Shown here one piece after another: positions 10,365-21,268 of a stretch of DNA of 64,000 nt. The translations under genes were made by a program, and so were the position numbers. Positions within the stretch are counted from its first letter, which is position 1. Every line of letters begins with the position of its first letter. Location: the NCBI GenBank assembly GCA_021654635.1, contig AP025179.1, forward strand, positions 3,906,001-3,970,000, in the 5' to 3' direction. The notes under the pieces were generated by a model that made no database searches, was not told where the DNA came from, and saw only the letters and a list, made by a program, of their open reading frames with translations. This DNA is from Mycobacterium kiyosense (GTDB lineage: Bacteria > Actinomycetota > Actinomycetes > Mycobacteriales > Mycobacteriaceae).

Positions 10365-11525
10365 TCAGACGCCTAGGCCGCGGCCGATGATCTCTTTCAT
10401 GATCTCGGTGGTGCCGCCGTAGATCGTCTGCACCCGAGCATCGAGATACGCCCGGGCGACCGGGTATTCGCGCATGTAGCCGTACCCGCCGTGCAGCTGT
10501 AGGCCCCGGTCGATCAGCTGGACCTGCTTCTCGGTCGAGTACCACTTAGCCATCGCGGCCTGCTCGGCCGTCAGCTTGCCTTCCAGGTGCAGCGCCAGGA
10601 ACTGGTCGACCATGATGCGCACCACGGTCGCCTCGGTGGCCAACTCGGCCAGCAGGAACCGGCTGTTCTGGAAACTGCCGATCGGCTTGCCGAACGCCTT
10701 GCGTTCCTTGGTGTACTGCAGCGTCTGTTCGAGCACGGTTTCCATGGCGGTGGCCGCCATCACCGCGATGTTGATCCGCTCCTGGGGCAGGTTCTGCATC
10801 AGGTAGATGAAGCCGAGGCCCTCCTCGCCGAGCAGGTTCTCGACGGGCACGTGCACATCGGTGAACGACAGCTCCGCGGTGTCCTGGGCGTCCAAACCGA
10901 TCTTGTCCAGGTGGCGGCCCCGCTCGAAACCCTCCATGCCGCGCTCGACCACCAGCAGGCTGAAGCCCTGCGCACCCTTCTCGGGGTCGGTCTGGGCGAC
11001 CACGATGACCAGGTCGGAGTTGATGCCGTTGGTGATGAACGTCTTCGAACCGTTCAGGACGTAGTGGTCGCCCTGCTTGACCGCCCTGGTCTTGATGCCC
11101 TGCAGGTCACTGCCGGTACCCGGCTCGGTCATCGCGATCGCGGTGATCAGTTCGCCGGTGCAGAACTTGGGCAGCCAGCGCTGCTTCTGCTCTTCGTTGG
11201 TCAACTTCAGCAGGTAGGGCGCCACGACGTCGTTGTGCAGACCGAACCCGATGCCGCTGTAGCGTCCGGCGGTGGTCTCCTCGGTGACGATGGTGTTGTA
11301 GCGAAAATCCGGATTGCCGCCGCCGCCGTACTCCTCCGGGACGGCCATCCCGAGGAAGCCCTGTTTGCCGGCCTCCAGCCATACGCCGCGGTCGACGATC
11401 TTGGCTTTCTCCCATTCCTCGTGATGAGGCGCGACATGGCGGTCCAGAAAGGCCCGGTAGGACTCGCGGAACAAGTCGTGCTCGGGTTCGAAAAGCGTGC
11501 GCTGGTATTTGACGGCACCGCTCAT
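10365..11525 (-). CDS. fadE20: Acyl-CoA dehydrogenase FadE20
   Basis: Flavin-dependent acyl-CoA dehydrogenase of beta-oxidation, 386 residues, the M. tuberculosis length. Family signatures are visible: AIAMTEPGTGSDLQGIKTRA in the middle domain and QLHGGYGYMREYPVARAYLD near the end, with the C-terminal YGGTTEIMKEIIGR. The likely catalytic glutamate lies in the C-terminal half as in long-chain and isovaleryl types. The start at MSGAVKYQR is preceded by a possible repressor palindrome 51-68 bases upstream. In M. tuberculosis a TerC gene and Rv2722 lie between Rv2721c and fadE20; only 269 bases remain here, so they are absent from this position. Confidence 0.93.
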   Translation of the reverse strand: MSGAVKYQRTLFEPEHDLFRESYRAFLDRHVAPHHEEWEKAKIVDRGVWLEAGKQGFLGMAVPEEYGGGGNPDFRYNTIVTEETTAGRYSGIGFGLHNDVVAPYLLKLTNEEQKQRWLPKFCTGELITAIAMTEPGTGSDLQGIKTRAVKQGDHYVLNGSKTFITNGINSDLVIVVAQTDPEKGAQGFSLLVVERGMEGFERGRHLDKIGLDAQDTAELSFTDVHVPVENLLGEEGLGFIYLMQNLPQERINIAVMAATAMETVLEQTLQYTKERKAFGKPIGSFQNSRFLLAELATEATVVRIMVDQFLALHLEGKLTAEQAAMAKWYSTEKQVQLIDRGLQLHGGYGYMREYPVARAYLDARVQTIYGGTTEIMKEIIGRGLGV

Positions 11526-11575
11526 GCGTGCGACCTCCGGGTAGCGAAAATTTGGCAGACCTGCCACCAACATAT

Positions 11576-11593
11576 ACCAACCGGGCGGTTGGT
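11576..11593. promoter_or_regulatory. Perfect 18-base palindrome upstream of fadE20
   Basis: ACCAACCGGGCGGTTGGT-type dyad: accaaccg and cggttggt arms around a central gg, 51 bases before the fadE20 start. Sites of this form are typical of TetR-family repressors in mycobacterial lipid genes. The cognate regulator is not encoded nearby and the role is inferred. Confidence 0.5.
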
Positions 11594-11637
11594 CGGCGGC
11601 AGGCGTGGCCGGACGCCCCGACGGCTGATCGCAGCGG

Positions 11638-13063
11638 TCAGGCCCCCCGACCGAAATCGTGCAGGGTGGCGGCCAGAGCCGCCGGCACCCGGGCCTTGAT
11701 CCGCGTGCCGTCCGCCTGATGCTCCGCCTGCTGCACCCGACCCTCGGCATGCAGCCGGGCGACCAGGTCACCGCGCTCGTAGGGGATCACCACGTCCACC
11801 GCGGCGTCGGTCGGACCCACGAGTTCGGCCATCCGAACACGCAGCGCGTCGATCCCCTCCCCCGGTGCGCGCGGAGACGAAGACGGCGCCGGGCAGTTCG
11901 TGACGCAACTTGGCCAGCATCAGGCCGCTTGCCGCGTCCACCTTGTTCACCACCACCAACTCCGGTGGCGCCGCGGTGTCGTGGTCGGCGATGACCTCGG
12001 AGATCACCTGCCGAACCGCGCTGATCTGGGCCAGCGGGTTGACGTCGGAGCCGTCGACGACGTGCACCAGCAGGTCCGCGTCCACCACCTCCTCCAGAGT
12101 GGACCGAAACGCCTCGACCAACTGGGTGGGCAAGTGCCGCACGAACCCGACGGTGTCGGTGAGCACGTACGGCCGGCCGTCCTCGAACTCGGCGCGCCGC
12201 GTCGTGGGCTCCAGCGTGGCGAACAGCGCGTCCTGGACCAGCACTCCCGCCCCGGTCAGCGCGTTGAGCAGGCTCGACTTGCCGGCGTTGGTGTACCCGA
12301 CGATGGCGATCGACGCCATGTCGGCGTGCAGCCGGCGACTGCGCTGGGTGTCGCGCACCTGCTTCATCGCCTTGATGTCGCGGCGCAGCTTGGACATCCG
12401 CTCGCGGATGCGGCGCCGATCGGTCTCGATCTTGGTTTCACCCGGGCCGCGCAGGCCCACCCCACCACCGCTGCCACCGGCGCGACCGCCGGCCTGCCGC
12501 GACATCGACTCACCCCAGCCGCGCAGGCGCGGCAGCATGTATTCCATCTGCGCCAGCGCTACCTGTGCCTTGCCCTCCCGGCTGGTGGCGTGCTGGGCGA
12601 AGATGTCCAGGATCAACGCGGTGCGGTCGATGACCTTGACCTTGACGGCCTTCTCCAGCGCCGTCAGCTGGGCCGGGGACAGCTCGCCGTCGCAGATCAC
12701 CGTGTCGGCGCCGGTGGCGATCACCACTTCGCGCAGCTCCTGGGCCTTGCCGGAGCCGATATAGGTGGACGGGTCGGGGCGGTCGCGGCGCTGAATGAGG
12801 CCTTCGAGGACCTCGGAGCCAGCGGTTTCGGCCAGCGCCGCCAGCTCCTCCATACTGGCCTGGTTGTCGGCTGAGGTCCCCTCGGTCCACACGCCGACCA
12901 GCACCACCCGCTCCAGGCGCAGCTGCCGGTATTCGACTTCGGAGACGTCGGTGAGTTCGGTCGACAGCCCGGCGACGCGGCGCAGCGCGGATCGATCTTC
13001 GAGCGCGAGCTCACCGAGGCTGGGTTCTGGAATGCCCGTTTCGGGCGAATCTGGATAATTCAT
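11638..13063 (-). CDS. hflX: GTPase HflX, frameshifted near the C-terminus
   Basis: HflX is a ribosome-associated GTPase that splits or rescues stalled ribosomes. ATG 13063 begins MNYPDSPETG. The N-terminal HflX domain spans about residues 35-210 (GSGKAQELREVV, LILDIFAQHATSREGKAQVA, LRGPGETKIETDRR), and the G domain carries GYTNAGKSSLLNALT (P-loop), ATLEPTTRR (switch I), DTVGFVRHLPTQLV (switch II) and VNKVD. The run of five C at 11859-11863 (G on the coding strand) has one extra base; after correction GEGIDALRV joins MAELVGPTDAAVDVVIPYER and the protein ends at 11638, 474 residues. Without correction the last 80 residues are scrambled. Confidence 0.92.
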
Positions 13064-13110
13064 AAGCGCTTTCGATGGTGGCACGTCGCGGGCGGCGATG
13101 CACCTGAATA

Positions 13111-13980
13111 TCAGGCCGGTGAGTCCCACCAGGCGTCGTCGAGCTCGCCGCGGGCCACCAGCACCGACGGCCCGCGCAGGAAGCTGGTGGCCTCGGTGAC
13201 GGTGACGACGACGTCGCCGCCGGGAACGCGCACGGTCAGGGTTCCGGTCTGCGCACCCTCGGATGCCAGCGCCGCGACGGCGGCCGCGACCGTTCCGGTG
13301 CCGCACGACCGGGTCTCGCCGACACCACGTTCGTGGACGCGCATGGTGACCATGCCGTCGGCGGGGGCGGTGAGAACCTCGACGTTGACACCTTCGGGGA
13401 ATTGCGCGGTATCGAAGGTGACCGGCGCCGCGACGTCCAGGGCGGCCAGCGCGGTGGCGGTCAGTTGCGGATCGACGCACGCCAGGTGCGGGTTGCCCAC
13501 GTCGACCGCCACTCCGGCGAATCGCCTGCCGCCGACCGTAGCTTCGCCGCGGCCGAGCACATTCGCCTTGCCCATGTCGACGGTGACGTCGGCGTTGGTC
13601 TGGTCGACGTGGTGCAGGGTCACCGGCCGGGGTCCGGCCAGGGAGCCGACCACGAACTCGTCGCGCGTCTCCAGCCCGCTGGCACGCAGGTAGTGGGCGA
13701 ACACCCGCACGCCGTTGCCGCACATCTGCGCGGTCGAGCCGTCGGCGTTGCGGTAATCCATGTACCAGTCGCCGGGGCACACGCCATCGGGCAGCCGATC
13801 GAGCACGCCGGCGGCCTGCGCGGCCCCGGCGGTGGTGACCCGCAGCACACCGTCGGCGCCCAGGCCGCGGCGCCGGTCGCACAACGCGGCGACCTTGGCG
13901 GCGGGCAACCCCACCCGGCAATCGACGTCGGGCAGCAGCACGAAGTCGTTCTGGGTGCCGTGACCCTTGGCGAAGAACAC
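13111..13980 (-). CDS. dapF: Diaminopimelate epimerase
   Basis: Converts LL- to meso-diaminopimelate for lysine and peptidoglycan synthesis. 289 residues, normal length. The two catalytic cysteines lie in [15 protein letters not shown] (about residue 87) and [12 protein letters not shown] (about residue 225), and the substrate loop is [18 protein letters not shown] at the N-terminus. It lies between hflX and miaA on the minus strand, the conserved order. Confidence 0.96.
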   Translation of the reverse strand: MFFAKGHGTQNDFVLLPDVDCRVGLPAAKVAALCDRRRGLGADGVLRVTTAGAAQAAGVLDRLPDGVCPGDWYMDYRNADGSTAQMCGNGVRVFAHYLRASGLETRDEFVVGSLAGPRPVTLHHVDQTNADVTVDMGKANVLGRGEATVGGRRFAGVAVDVGNPHLACVDPQLTATALAALDVAAPVTFDTAQFPEGVNVEVLTAPADGMVTMRVHERGVGETRSCGTGTVAAAVAALASEGAQTGTLTVRVPGGDVVVTVTEATSFLRGPSVLVARGELDDAWWDSPA

Positions 13981-13997
13981 CGGATCAGCCTACGAAC

Positions 13998-14918
13998 TCA
14001 GCCTGAGCGTTGCCAGGCCCGCAGCGTTTGATCGACCGCGTCGGCCGCGGTCGCATCGATCCAATGCACGCGGTGGTCGCGGCGAAACCACGATCGTTGC
14101 CGTCGCACATAGCGCCTGGTGCCGAAAAAGGTCTGCTGCTGCGCGTCGTCGAGTAGTTCGGCGGTTCCGCCGGCGTCCAGTGCCTCGATGACTTGCGCGT
14201 AACCCAGCGCGCGGGCGGCGGTGACGCCGTCGCGCAGGCCGCGACCGAGTAGCGTCCGCACCTCGTCGACCAACCCTTCGGTGAACATCAGCTCGGTGCG
14301 CCGCGCCAGGCGTTCGTCGAGAATCGTTGTGTCACAATCCAACCCAACGATCGCGGTGTTCCACCGGGGGACACCGATGCGCGGCGCGGACGCGGCGAAC
14401 GGCTGCCCGGTGAGCTCGATTACCTCCAGCGCCCGCACCGTGCGCCGGCCGTCGGTGGGCAGAATCGCCGCGGCCGCGACGGGATCCCGGCGGGCCAGTT
14501 CGTCGTGCAGCCGGGCCACCCCGATCTCGGCCAGCCGTTGTTCCCAGCGGGCGCGTACGGCCGGATCGGTCGCCGGGAAGGACCAGTCGTCCAGCAGGGA
14601 TTGGATGTAGAGCATCGACCCGCCGACCACGACCGGGACGGCCGCCCGGGCCCGGATCGCCTCGATGTCGGCGACGGCCGCCTGCTGATAGCGGGCAACG
14701 GTGGCGGTTTCGGTGACGTCGAGGACGTCGAGCTGGTGGTGCGGGATGCCGCGGCGCTGGGCGACCGGCAACTTGGCGGTCCCGATGTCCATGCCGCGGT
14801 AGAGCTGCATCGCGTCGGCGTTGACGATCTCCGCCGCGCCGCCCAACCGGTCCACGACGTCGAGCGCAAGTTGCGATTTGCCGGTGCCGGTCGGGCCGAT
14901 GATCGCCAGCGGTCTCAT
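13998..14918 (-). CDS. miaA: tRNA dimethylallyltransferase
   Basis: Adds the isopentenyl group from DMAPP to A37 of tRNAs that read UNN codons; MiaB, encoded at 19073-20668, then methylthiolates it. 306 residues. P-loop [11 protein letters not shown] at residues 7-17, then [17 protein letters not shown] and the [11 protein letters not shown] and [17 protein letters not shown] segments typical of the family. ATG 14918 overlaps the stop of the preceding gene by four bases (ATGA), so the two are translationally coupled. Confidence 0.96.
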   Translation of the reverse strand: MRPLAIIGPTGTGKSQLALDVVDRLGGAAEIVNADAMQLYRGMDIGTAKLPVAQRRGIPHHQLDVLDVTETATVARYQQAAVADIEAIRARAAVPVVVGGSMLYIQSLLDDWSFPATDPAVRARWEQRLAEIGVARLHDELARRDPVAAAAILPTDGRRTVRALEVIELTGQPFAASAPRIGVPRWNTAIVGLDCDTTILDERLARRTELMFTEGLVDEVRTLLGRGLRDGVTAARALGYAQVIEALDAGGTAELLDDAQQQTFFGTRRYVRRQRSWFRRDHRVHWIDATAADAVDQTLRAWQRSG

Positions 14919-15597
14919 GGTTGCCAGACACCGGCGAAGTAGCCCACCCCGTAGGGCGCCCCCCGGTAGAGCTCCTTGGCCGACCGCGGTCCGGTTCGGC
15001 CAGACCGGCCAGCACCTGGAAGGCGACCCGACCCAGGACCCGGTCCGGCAGCCGGGCCAGGGCGCCGATGTCACCGGCGGCGAGCGCATCGTCGAGGACC
15101 AGCTGCGGAGGGGCGCCGCTGGGGTCGTAGCCGCCGGGCGCGCTCGGGGTCAGGGTGTTCACGCCGTCGGCGACGACCAGCACACCGATCGGCTCGGATT
15201 CGCCGTCGATCTCAATACGCAACCGGCGCCCGCACGCGAGCGCGCCGGCGGGGTCCCGGTCGGCGGCATACGCCCGGACCTGCACGCTGCCGTCAGGTCG
15301 GGCCCGGCCGCGGACCCACCCAGCCAGCAGCGCGCACAACGGCAGGTCGGTCGGCTGGCGGCTTCCCGGCGCGAGAGCCACGGGTACGTCGACGCCGAAT
15401 CCCGCGAAGGTTCCGGCGCACTCCGGGCCCAGGGTGGCGTCGGTGCCCGCAATGCCCACGGCGATCCACCGGGCCGGCAACACCGCGGCCGCGGCCAGTA
15501 CCGCCGTCCGCAGCTCACTCGTCTCGGCGGCGGCCGCCCCAGCCAGGTCCGGGACCAGCACCGGCGCGGAAGGGACGATCGCGATCGCGCTCAGCAC
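14915..15597 (-). CDS. Conserved actinobacterial protein (Rv2728c-like), frameshifted at the C-terminus
   Basis: The product starts [20 protein letters not shown] and has the pattern of actinobacterial proteins encoded directly before miaA; it resembles class III extradiol dioxygenase-like (MEMO/LigB) folds, but a function is not established. The read frame loses its conserved end: [20 protein letters not shown] appears in the other frame and stops at 14915, overlapping the miaA start. One base is missing near the CC at 14980-14981. Corrected length is 227 residues. Confidence 0.8.
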
Positions 15598-15617
15598 GCC
15601 ACCAAACTAGCTGGACG

Positions 15618-16580
15618 TCACCCAGTCGTCGGCCCCCACGCCGGCTCCTCGGCCGCGATGACGGGAGCGGCGGGTCGGGCCGGGGCGGTGGGGGCTTCAG
15701 CTTCGGCTTCGGCCTCGGCCTCGATCGTGGCGGCCTCGCCGCGAGCCAGCGCCACCGTCGCGGCGATCACCATGGCGACGGCCGCACCCAGGCCGACCCA
15801 CTCGAAGCCGTCGGCCCGCAGCGTCTCCCCCAGGACCGTGATACCCAGCACCGTGGCCACCACCGGCTTGGCCACCGTCATCGTCGGCAGCGATGCCGTC
15901 AGCACGCCGGCGCGGAACGCCGACTGCTGGAAAATCATCCCGCACAGCATCATCACCAGCCACGGGATGAATTCCGGCGCGCTGATCGCGGCCAAGAAAC
16001 CCCGCGTGTGCAGCACGTCGACGACGCCTTTGGTCAGCACGGCGAACAAGGCCAGCGAGGAACCCGCGACGAAGGCCAGCAGCACCGCTGCCTGCGGGCG
16101 GCCCGACCACACCTTTGCCGCGATCACACAGGACACCAACAGCGGACCCATCACCACGGCCACGATCAGCCACGTCGACAGCGGTGCCCGGTCATGTCCG
16201 GCCGTCGGGTCACCGACTGAGATGACCACCGCCAGAGACGCGGCCAGCACACTCGCCCAGATCCACTCCGACCGGGTGATGCGGTGGTGGGTCAGGCGCG
16301 AGTAGATCGGCAGAGCGAACAGCAGGGCCGTCACCTGCAGCGCCGTCACCAGCATCACCGACGCCCAGATCAGCGCCACCGCCTGCAGGCTGTAGTTGAG
16401 GATGGCGCACAGACCGCCCGTCCACCAGCGCGCGTCACGCAGGGACATGCCGAACAGCTTGAGATGGCCGACCTGCTCGTCGGTGATCTCGTGCGCCGAG
16501 CGCTGGCGGATCACGTCGCCCGTCGCCGAGGCCAGCGCCGCGAACAGGGCGATGATCCCGGCGATCGCAACCATTGACAT
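15618..16580 (-). CDS. DMT-superfamily-like integral membrane protein (Rv2729c-like)
   Basis: A 320-residue protein with about nine membrane helices arranged in two halves, as in EamA/DMT transporters; the helix ASVMLVTALQVTALLFALPI and the late VATVLGITVLGETL segment (the usual DMT GE-motif) support this. The C-terminal tail is Glu/Ala/Pro rich (EAEAEAEAEAPTAPARP) and probably cytoplasmic. The transported compound is unknown. It is the first gene of a minus-strand run leading into Rv2728c-like and miaA. Confidence 0.82.
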   Translation of the reverse strand: MSMVAIAGIIALFAALASATGDVIRQRSAHEITDEQVGHLKLFGMSLRDARWWTGGLCAILNYSLQAVALIWASVMLVTALQVTALLFALPIYSRLTHHRITRSEWIWASVLAASLAVVISVGDPTAGHDRAPLSTWLIVAVVMGPLLVSCVIAAKVWSGRPQAAVLLAFVAGSSLALFAVLTKGVVDVLHTRGFLAAISAPEFIPWLVMMLCGMIFQQSAFRAGVLTASLPTMTVAKPVVATVLGITVLGETLRADGFEWVGLGAAVAMVIAATVALARGEAATIEAEAEAEAEAPTAPARPAAPVIAAEEPAWGPTTG

Positions 16581-17083
16581 GGGTGACCCTCATTCCCAAC
16601 TTCGCCGCCAGCGTCCCCCCGTCAGGTCTACGGACACCTGATATTCGCTGGCAGTTCAACCAATACTGTATGGCTCTGCAGAGACACTGAACAGTGCTGC
16701 GGCCGGTCGCCAATCCGTTTCGCGCCCTTGGAAACCTCCCGACGGTTACCTCGCCCCAGAGCCTTGCCAGCGAAACTTCAGCTCCGCCCAGAGCCGGTTA
16801 TGTGGCGGCTGTGAGAATGCTCCGCGCCCGCCGACGTCCCCTCGTTACGGTACCCGGCCGCGAGCAGTCCCCGCCGGGTGCAATCCAACGGGAACCGATT
16901 CGTTACGCACCCTGTCACGGCGGGAAAAAGCATCGGTGCCCAAAGGTGGCCGCGTACCGCCTGCCAAACTGCTTGAATACTGGTGGGGAACCGGTCGGCA
17001 GAGCACCAGAGCTGCCGGTCGTCTTGGGTGCCGCTTCGCGCGGCAGCTGCGCGGGATCTCGACCGCGTGACGGAGAAGGATAG
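16581..17083. other. Intergenic region between the DMT-like gene and the DUF349 gene
   Basis: 503 bases between divergently transcribed genes. An open frame of 129 codons on the plus strand (16694-17083) lacks a ribosome site and any recognisable domain, and I do not call it. A ribosome-binding sequence ggagaagga at 17071-17079 serves the GTG start of the next gene. No repeat or RNA gene is evident to me. Confidence 0.6.
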
Positions 17084-18463
17084 GTGACGAGCGCAATGAC
17101 GGGTGACCAGCCCAGCGGCAACGACTCAGCAGGGTCGATCAGTGAAACATCCGCCAGGCCGGTACCCGGCCCGCGCCCAGGTCCCGGGCCCCGGCCCGGT
17201 CCGGCGCCGGGTACCCGACCCACGGTCACCCACCACGTGTCCAAGCACCCGCCCAGCGATCCGCACAAGTTCGGGCGGGTCGACGACGACGGCACCGTAT
17301 GGCTGATCACCGCGTCCGGCGAGCGTGTTGTCGGCTCCTGGCAAGCCGGTGACCCCGAAGCCGCGTTTTCCCATTTCGGGCGGCGTTTCGACGACCTGAG
17401 CACCGAAGTCTCGCTGATGGAAGAGCGGCTGGTGTCCGGCACCGGGGATCCCCGCAAGATCAGCGCCCACGCCGCCGCACTGGCCGAGACGTTGCCCACG
17501 GCTGCGGTGCTCGGCGACGTGGACGCGATCGCCCGCCGGCTGGACGATATCCAGGCGCGCATCGACGTGTACGTCACGGCGCACCGGTCCAGGCGCGAAG
17601 AGCATCGGATCGCCCAGACCGCCCGCAAGGAGGCGCTGGCCGCCGAGGCGGAGGAGCTGGCCACCAACTCGACGCACTGGAAAGTCGCCGGCGACCGGCT
17701 GCGGGCCATCCTCGATGAGTGGAAGACGATCAGCGGGCTGGACCGCAAGGTCGACGACGCGTTGTGGAAGCGCTACTCCACCGCGCGGGAGACCTTCAAC
17801 CGGCGGCGCGGTTCCCACTTCGCCGAACTGGACCGGGAGCGCTCGGGCATCCGTGCGGCCAAGGAGCGGCTCTGTGAGCGCGCCGAAGCGCTGTCCGACT
17901 CGACGGACTGGGCGGCCACCAGCGCCGAGTTCCGCAAGCTGCTGACCGAGTGGAAGGCGGCGGGACGCGCCAGCAAGGACGTCGACGACGCGCTGTGGCG
18001 CCGGTTCAAGGCCGCTCAAGACACGTTCTTCAAGGCCCGCAACGCCGTCACCGCGGAAAAGGACGCCGAGCAGCGGGCCAATGCCGCCGCCAAAGAGGCC
18101 CTGCTGGCCGAAGCGGAGAAGATCGACACCAGCAATCACGACGCCGCGCGCGCCGCGCTGCGCGCGATCGCCGACAAATGGGATGCGATCGGCAAGGTGC
18201 CGCGGGAGCGGTCCGCCGATCTGGAGCGGCGGCTGCGGGCGATCGAGAAGAAGGTGCGTGACGCAGGCGAGTCGGACTGGGCGGACCCGCAGGCGCAGGC
18301 CCGCGCCGAGCAGTTCCGGGCCCGCGCCGAGCAGTACGAACAGCAGGCGGCCAAGGCCGAGGCGGCGGGCAAGACCAAAGAAGCCGATCAGGCCAGGGCC
18401 AACGCCGAGCAGTGGCAGCAGTGGGCCGACGCCGCGGCCAAGGCGCTGACCCGCAGGTCCTAG
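17084..18463 (+). CDS. DUF349 domain coiled-coil protein (Rv2731-like)
   Basis: 459 residues starting at GTG 17084 after ggagaagga. A Pro/Gly-rich N-terminal segment (about residues 20-50) is followed by a conserved [19 protein letters not shown] motif and at least three DUF349 repeats, each a helical unit of about 75 residues recognisable by W-K-x-A/T and DDALW(K/R)R(F/Y) (residues ~205-235, ~285-310, ~345-390). The C-terminus is an Ala/Glu coiled coil. Cytoplasmic, function unknown; its end overlaps the convergent gene by four bases. Confidence 0.88.
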   Translation: MTSAMTGDQPSGNDSAGSISETSARPVPGPRPGPGPRPGPAPGTRPTVTHHVSKHPPSDPHKFGRVDDDGTVWLITASGERVVGSWQAGDPEAAFSHFGRRFDDLSTEVSLMEERLVSGTGDPRKISAHAAALAETLPTAAVLGDVDAIARRLDDIQARIDVYVTAHRSRREEHRIAQTARKEALAAEAEELATNSTHWKVAGDRLRAILDEWKTISGLDRKVDDALWKRYSTARETFNRRRGSHFAELDRERSGIRAAKERLCERAEALSDSTDWAATSAEFRKLLTEWKAAGRASKDVDDALWRRFKAAQDTFFKARNAVTAEKDAEQRANAAAKEALLAEAEKIDTSNHDAARAALRAIADKWDAIGKVPRERSADLERRLRAIEKKVRDAGESDWADPQAQARAEQFRARAEQYEQQAAKAEAAGKTKEADQARANAEQWQQWADAAAKALTRRS

Positions 18464-19068
18464 CGTTCGTCGGGCTCGGGGCTTTCGGGGTCGGTCGGCT
18501 CCGCGGGCGGACGGCCCAGGACGGTGTTGGACTCCAGCTCGCTGACGACGCGGCGCCGTTCCTGCTCGGCGGCCAGTTGCACGATGGTGCGCTGCCACAC
18601 CACGCGGGCCCAGTGGAAGGTCAGCAGGATCACGGTGATCCAGGAGACGAACAGGCCGATGCCCGGGCCGGGGTGGCCGAGCGGCACAGTCTGGCGCGAC
18701 CAGACGGCCAGCATGCCGGCGCCGCTGGCCAGCGCCGAGCCCGCCAGTGCCACCCACGCCACCGCCCAGCGCCGGGTCAGCAACGCCAGCGTGGAGAAGC
18801 CGATCCCGAACACCAGCGCCAGCCACTCGAAAACCCGCAACGGCAGCGCGACCACCGCCTGGGCGGCGCCGTGGGTGTTGAACAGCAAATCCCAGCCGCG
18901 GACGCTTCCGGTGTGCGGCAGGACGAACGAGCTCACCAATACGAACACCAAGATCGCCACGACCAAAGCCCTTGCACCAGGATCGATTTCACGTGCCACA
19001 CGCCGCTCGGCGTCCTCGATCTCGGACCGGTAGGCGTCGAAATCCGCCACGTCTGTGTCTCCGTTCAT
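18460..19068 (-). CDS. Four-helix membrane protein (Rv2732c-like)
   Basis: 202 residues with a hydrophilic N-terminus ([20 protein letters not shown]) and about four membrane helices (residues ~33-52, 66-95, 100-122, 138-158), then a charged cytoplasmic tail rich in Pro and Glu. It lies four bases downstream of miaB on the same strand. No catalytic motif is visible; family function unknown. Conserved position next to miaB in mycobacteria. Confidence 0.85.
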   Translation of the reverse strand: MNGDTDVADFDAYRSEIEDAERRVAREIDPGARALVVAILVFVLVSSFVLPHTGSVRGWDLLFNTHGAAQAVVALPLRVFEWLALVFGIGFSTLALLTRRWAVAWVALAGSALASGAGMLAVWSRQTVPLGHPGPGIGLFVSWITVILLTFHWARVVWQRTIVQLAAEQERRRVVSELESNTVLGRPPAEPTDPESPEPDER

Positions 19069-19072
19069 CTGC

Positions 19073-20668
19073 TCATCGACCGAAGCCGGGTTGACCGCAT
19101 CCGGCCGGTTGGGCCGGGGCGAGCGGCAACCCGACCGCGGGCATGCCGAGGCCGACCCCGCTGCTCGGTTTGCGGCCCGCGGCGTGCGCGTCTCCGGCGC
19201 GGGTGCGGCGATGGCTCAGGACGCCGGCATCGGCAATAAGGTGGTGCGGTGCGGCGTCGGTAACTCGCACGGTAACGATGTCACCGGGGCGCACCTGGTC
19301 GGTTCCCGACACGCGCCCGGTCGAGTCGACCGCCTGGGTCCGGTCGCTGGTGGCGAAGTGGACCAGCCTGCCGTCGCGCGCCCGGCCCGTCATGCGTGCC
19401 GTGCTGGCGTCCTTGCGTCCCTCCCCGGTGGCGACCAGAAGTTCGACGGTTTGGCCGACCAGGGCGCGGTTGTGCTCGAGGGAGATCCGCTCCTGCAGGT
19501 CGACGAGACGCAGATAGCGTTCCTGCACAACGGCTTTCGGTAGCTGATCCGGGAGTTCAGCGGCGGGGGTGCCGGGGCGCTGCGAGTACTGGAAGGTGAA
19601 TGCCGCCGCGAATCGAGCCCGGGCCACGACGTCGAGGGTGGCCTGGAAGTCCTCCTCGGTCTCGCCGGGAAATCCGACGATCAGGTCGGTGGTGATGGCG
19701 GCATGCGGCATCGCCGCCCGGACCCGTTCGATGATGCCGAGGTAACGCTCGGCGCGGTAGGAACGGCGCATCGCGCGCAGGATCCGATCCGATCCGGACT
19801 GCAGCGGCATGTGCAGCGCCGGGCAGACATTCGGTGTCTGCGCCATCGCCTCGATCACGTCGTCGGTGAACTCGGCGGGGTGCGGTGACGTGAACCGGAC
19901 CCGCTCCAGGCCGTCGATGTCGCCGCAGGCCTTGAGCAGTTCGGCGAAGGCGCCGCGGTCGCGGGGTATCGCGGGGTCGGCGAAAGAGACGCCGTAGGCG
20001 TTGACGTTCTGACCCAGCAGGGTGATTTCCAGGACGCCGTCGTCCACCAGTGAGCGCACCTCGGCCAGAATGTCGGCGGGACTGCGATCGACCTCTTTGC
20101 CCCGCAACGACGGGACGATGCAGAACGTGCAGCTGTTATTGCAGCCCACGGAGATGGAAACCCAAGCGGCATAAGCCGATTCGCGAGCACTCGGCAGCGA
20201 AGACGGAAACTCCTGCAGGGCCTCGGCGATCTCCACCTGTGCCGCGTTGTTGTGCCGGGCGCGTTCCAGCAGGGTGGGCAGCGAGCCGATGTTGTGAGTG
20301 CCGAAGACGACGTCGACCCACGGCGCCTTGTGCAGCACAACGTCGCGGTCCTTCTGCGCCAGGCACCCGCCGACGGCGATCTGCATGTCGGGGTTGCTGC
20401 GCTTGCGTGGCGCCAGGTGACTGAGGTTGCCGTAGAGCTTGTTGTCGGCGTTCTCCCGGACGGCGCAGGTGTTGAACACGACGATGTCGGCCTCGGCCTC
20501 GTCGGCCGCGCGCTGGTAGCCGGCCGCCTCGAGCAGGCCCGCCAGTCGCTCGGAGTCGTGGACGTTCATCTGGCAGCCGTAGGTACGCACCTGGTAGGTC
20601 CGCGCCGACGCTGCGGAAACGGCGTCACTCGCCGCGCCCGCAACGCCTGGTACCACCGTCGAAGTCAC
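19073..20668 (-). CDS. miaB: tRNA-2-methylthio-N6-dimethylallyladenosine synthase
   Basis: Radical SAM methylthiotransferase that completes ms2i6A37 on tRNA after MiaA. Start GTG 20668, 531 residues. N-terminal methylthiotransferase domain with the auxiliary cluster cysteines in [25 protein letters not shown] and VGGCLAQKD; radical SAM cluster in [20 protein letters not shown]-terminal TRAM domain about residues 395-460. A further 60-residue tail ([20 protein letters not shown] onward) is poorly conserved low-complexity sequence. Confidence 0.96.
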   Translation of the reverse strand: MTSTVVPGVAGAASDAVSAASARTYQVRTYGCQMNVHDSERLAGLLEAAGYQRAADEAEADIVVFNTCAVRENADNKLYGNLSHLAPRKRSNPDMQIAVGGCLAQKDRDVVLHKAPWVDVVFGTHNIGSLPTLLERARHNNAAQVEIAEALQEFPSSLPSARESAYAAWVSISVGCNNSCTFCIVPSLRGKEVDRSPADILAEVRSLVDDGVLEITLLGQNVNAYGVSFADPAIPRDRGAFAELLKACGDIDGLERVRFTSPHPAEFTDDVIEAMAQTPNVCPALHMPLQSGSDRILRAMRRSYRAERYLGIIERVRAAMPHAAITTDLIVGFPGETEEDFQATLDVVARARFAAAFTFQYSQRPGTPAAELPDQLPKAVVQERYLRLVDLQERISLEHNRALVGQTVELLVATGEGRKDASTARMTGRARDGRLVHFATSDRTQAVDSTGRVSGTDQVRPGDIVTVRVTDAAPHHLIADAGVLSHRRTRAGDAHAAGRKPSSGVGLGMPAVGLPLAPAQPAGCGQPGFGR

Positions 20669-20740
20669 GGGGTAATGGTACGGGGACCGCCGCTGACCGG
20701 AGGAACCCGCAGCTCACGGCAGCCCCCGCAGCCGGGTCGG

Positions 20741-21268
20741 CTAGACCCGCCGACGCTCCCGTTCGGCGGCCAACTCGGCCAGCACCACCTCGCACGCGAC
20801 GGTCTGGCTGTACCCGCGGCGGGCCAGCAGCCCGACCAGCCGGCGAGTCACCTTGATGTCGTCGTCGCCACCCAGCACCTCCCGGCGCAGCCGAGTCCGT
20901 ATCAGCTGCTCGGCTTGCGCCCGCTCGGCACCGGCATCGATCCCGCCGAGCACCCCGGTGATCACCTCGTTGTCCACGCCCTTGGTACGCAGCTCAGCAG
21001 CCAACGCGCGTTTGCTCTTACCCGCGTTCGCCCGCCGCGACCGCACCCACTGCTCGGCGAAGTCCGCATCGTCAACCAGCCCGACGGCGGCCAGCCGGTC
21101 GAGTACCCGGTGGCTGACCTCGTCGGGATAGCCCTTCTTGGCCAGTTGGCCGGCCAATTCGGCCCTGGTACGTGCTCGCGCGGTGAGCAGGCGCAGGCAC
21201 AATGCCCGCGCCTGCTCTTCGCGGCGAGACGACTCAGAAGTCGACGGGGGCGGGCAGGACGCTGTCAT
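20741..21268 (-). CDS. recX: RecA regulatory protein RecX
   Basis: RecX binds and inhibits RecA filaments. 175 residues with three three-helix repeats; hallmark segments are [42 protein letters not shown] and [19 protein letters not shown] 21268 lies 35 bases inside the 3' end of recA in another frame, the usual mycobacterial overlap, so the pair is co-transcribed and coupled. Confidence 0.95.
   Translation of the reverse strand: MTASCPPPSTSESSRREEQARALCLRLLTARARTRAELAGQLAKKGYPDEVSHRVLDRLAAVGLVDDADFAEQWVRSRRANAGKSKRALAAELRTKGVDNEVITGVLGGIDAGAERAQAEQLIRTRLRREVLGGDDDIKVTRRLVGLLARRGYSQTVACEVVLAELAAERERRRV

Noticed and set aside
16694..17083. 129-codon plus-strand frame upstream of the DUF349 gene
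   Set aside because: No ribosome site, no recognisable family and a Pro/Arg/Ser composition. Possibly spurious; M. tuberculosis has a hypothetical gene (Rv2730) in this place but I cannot confirm homology.
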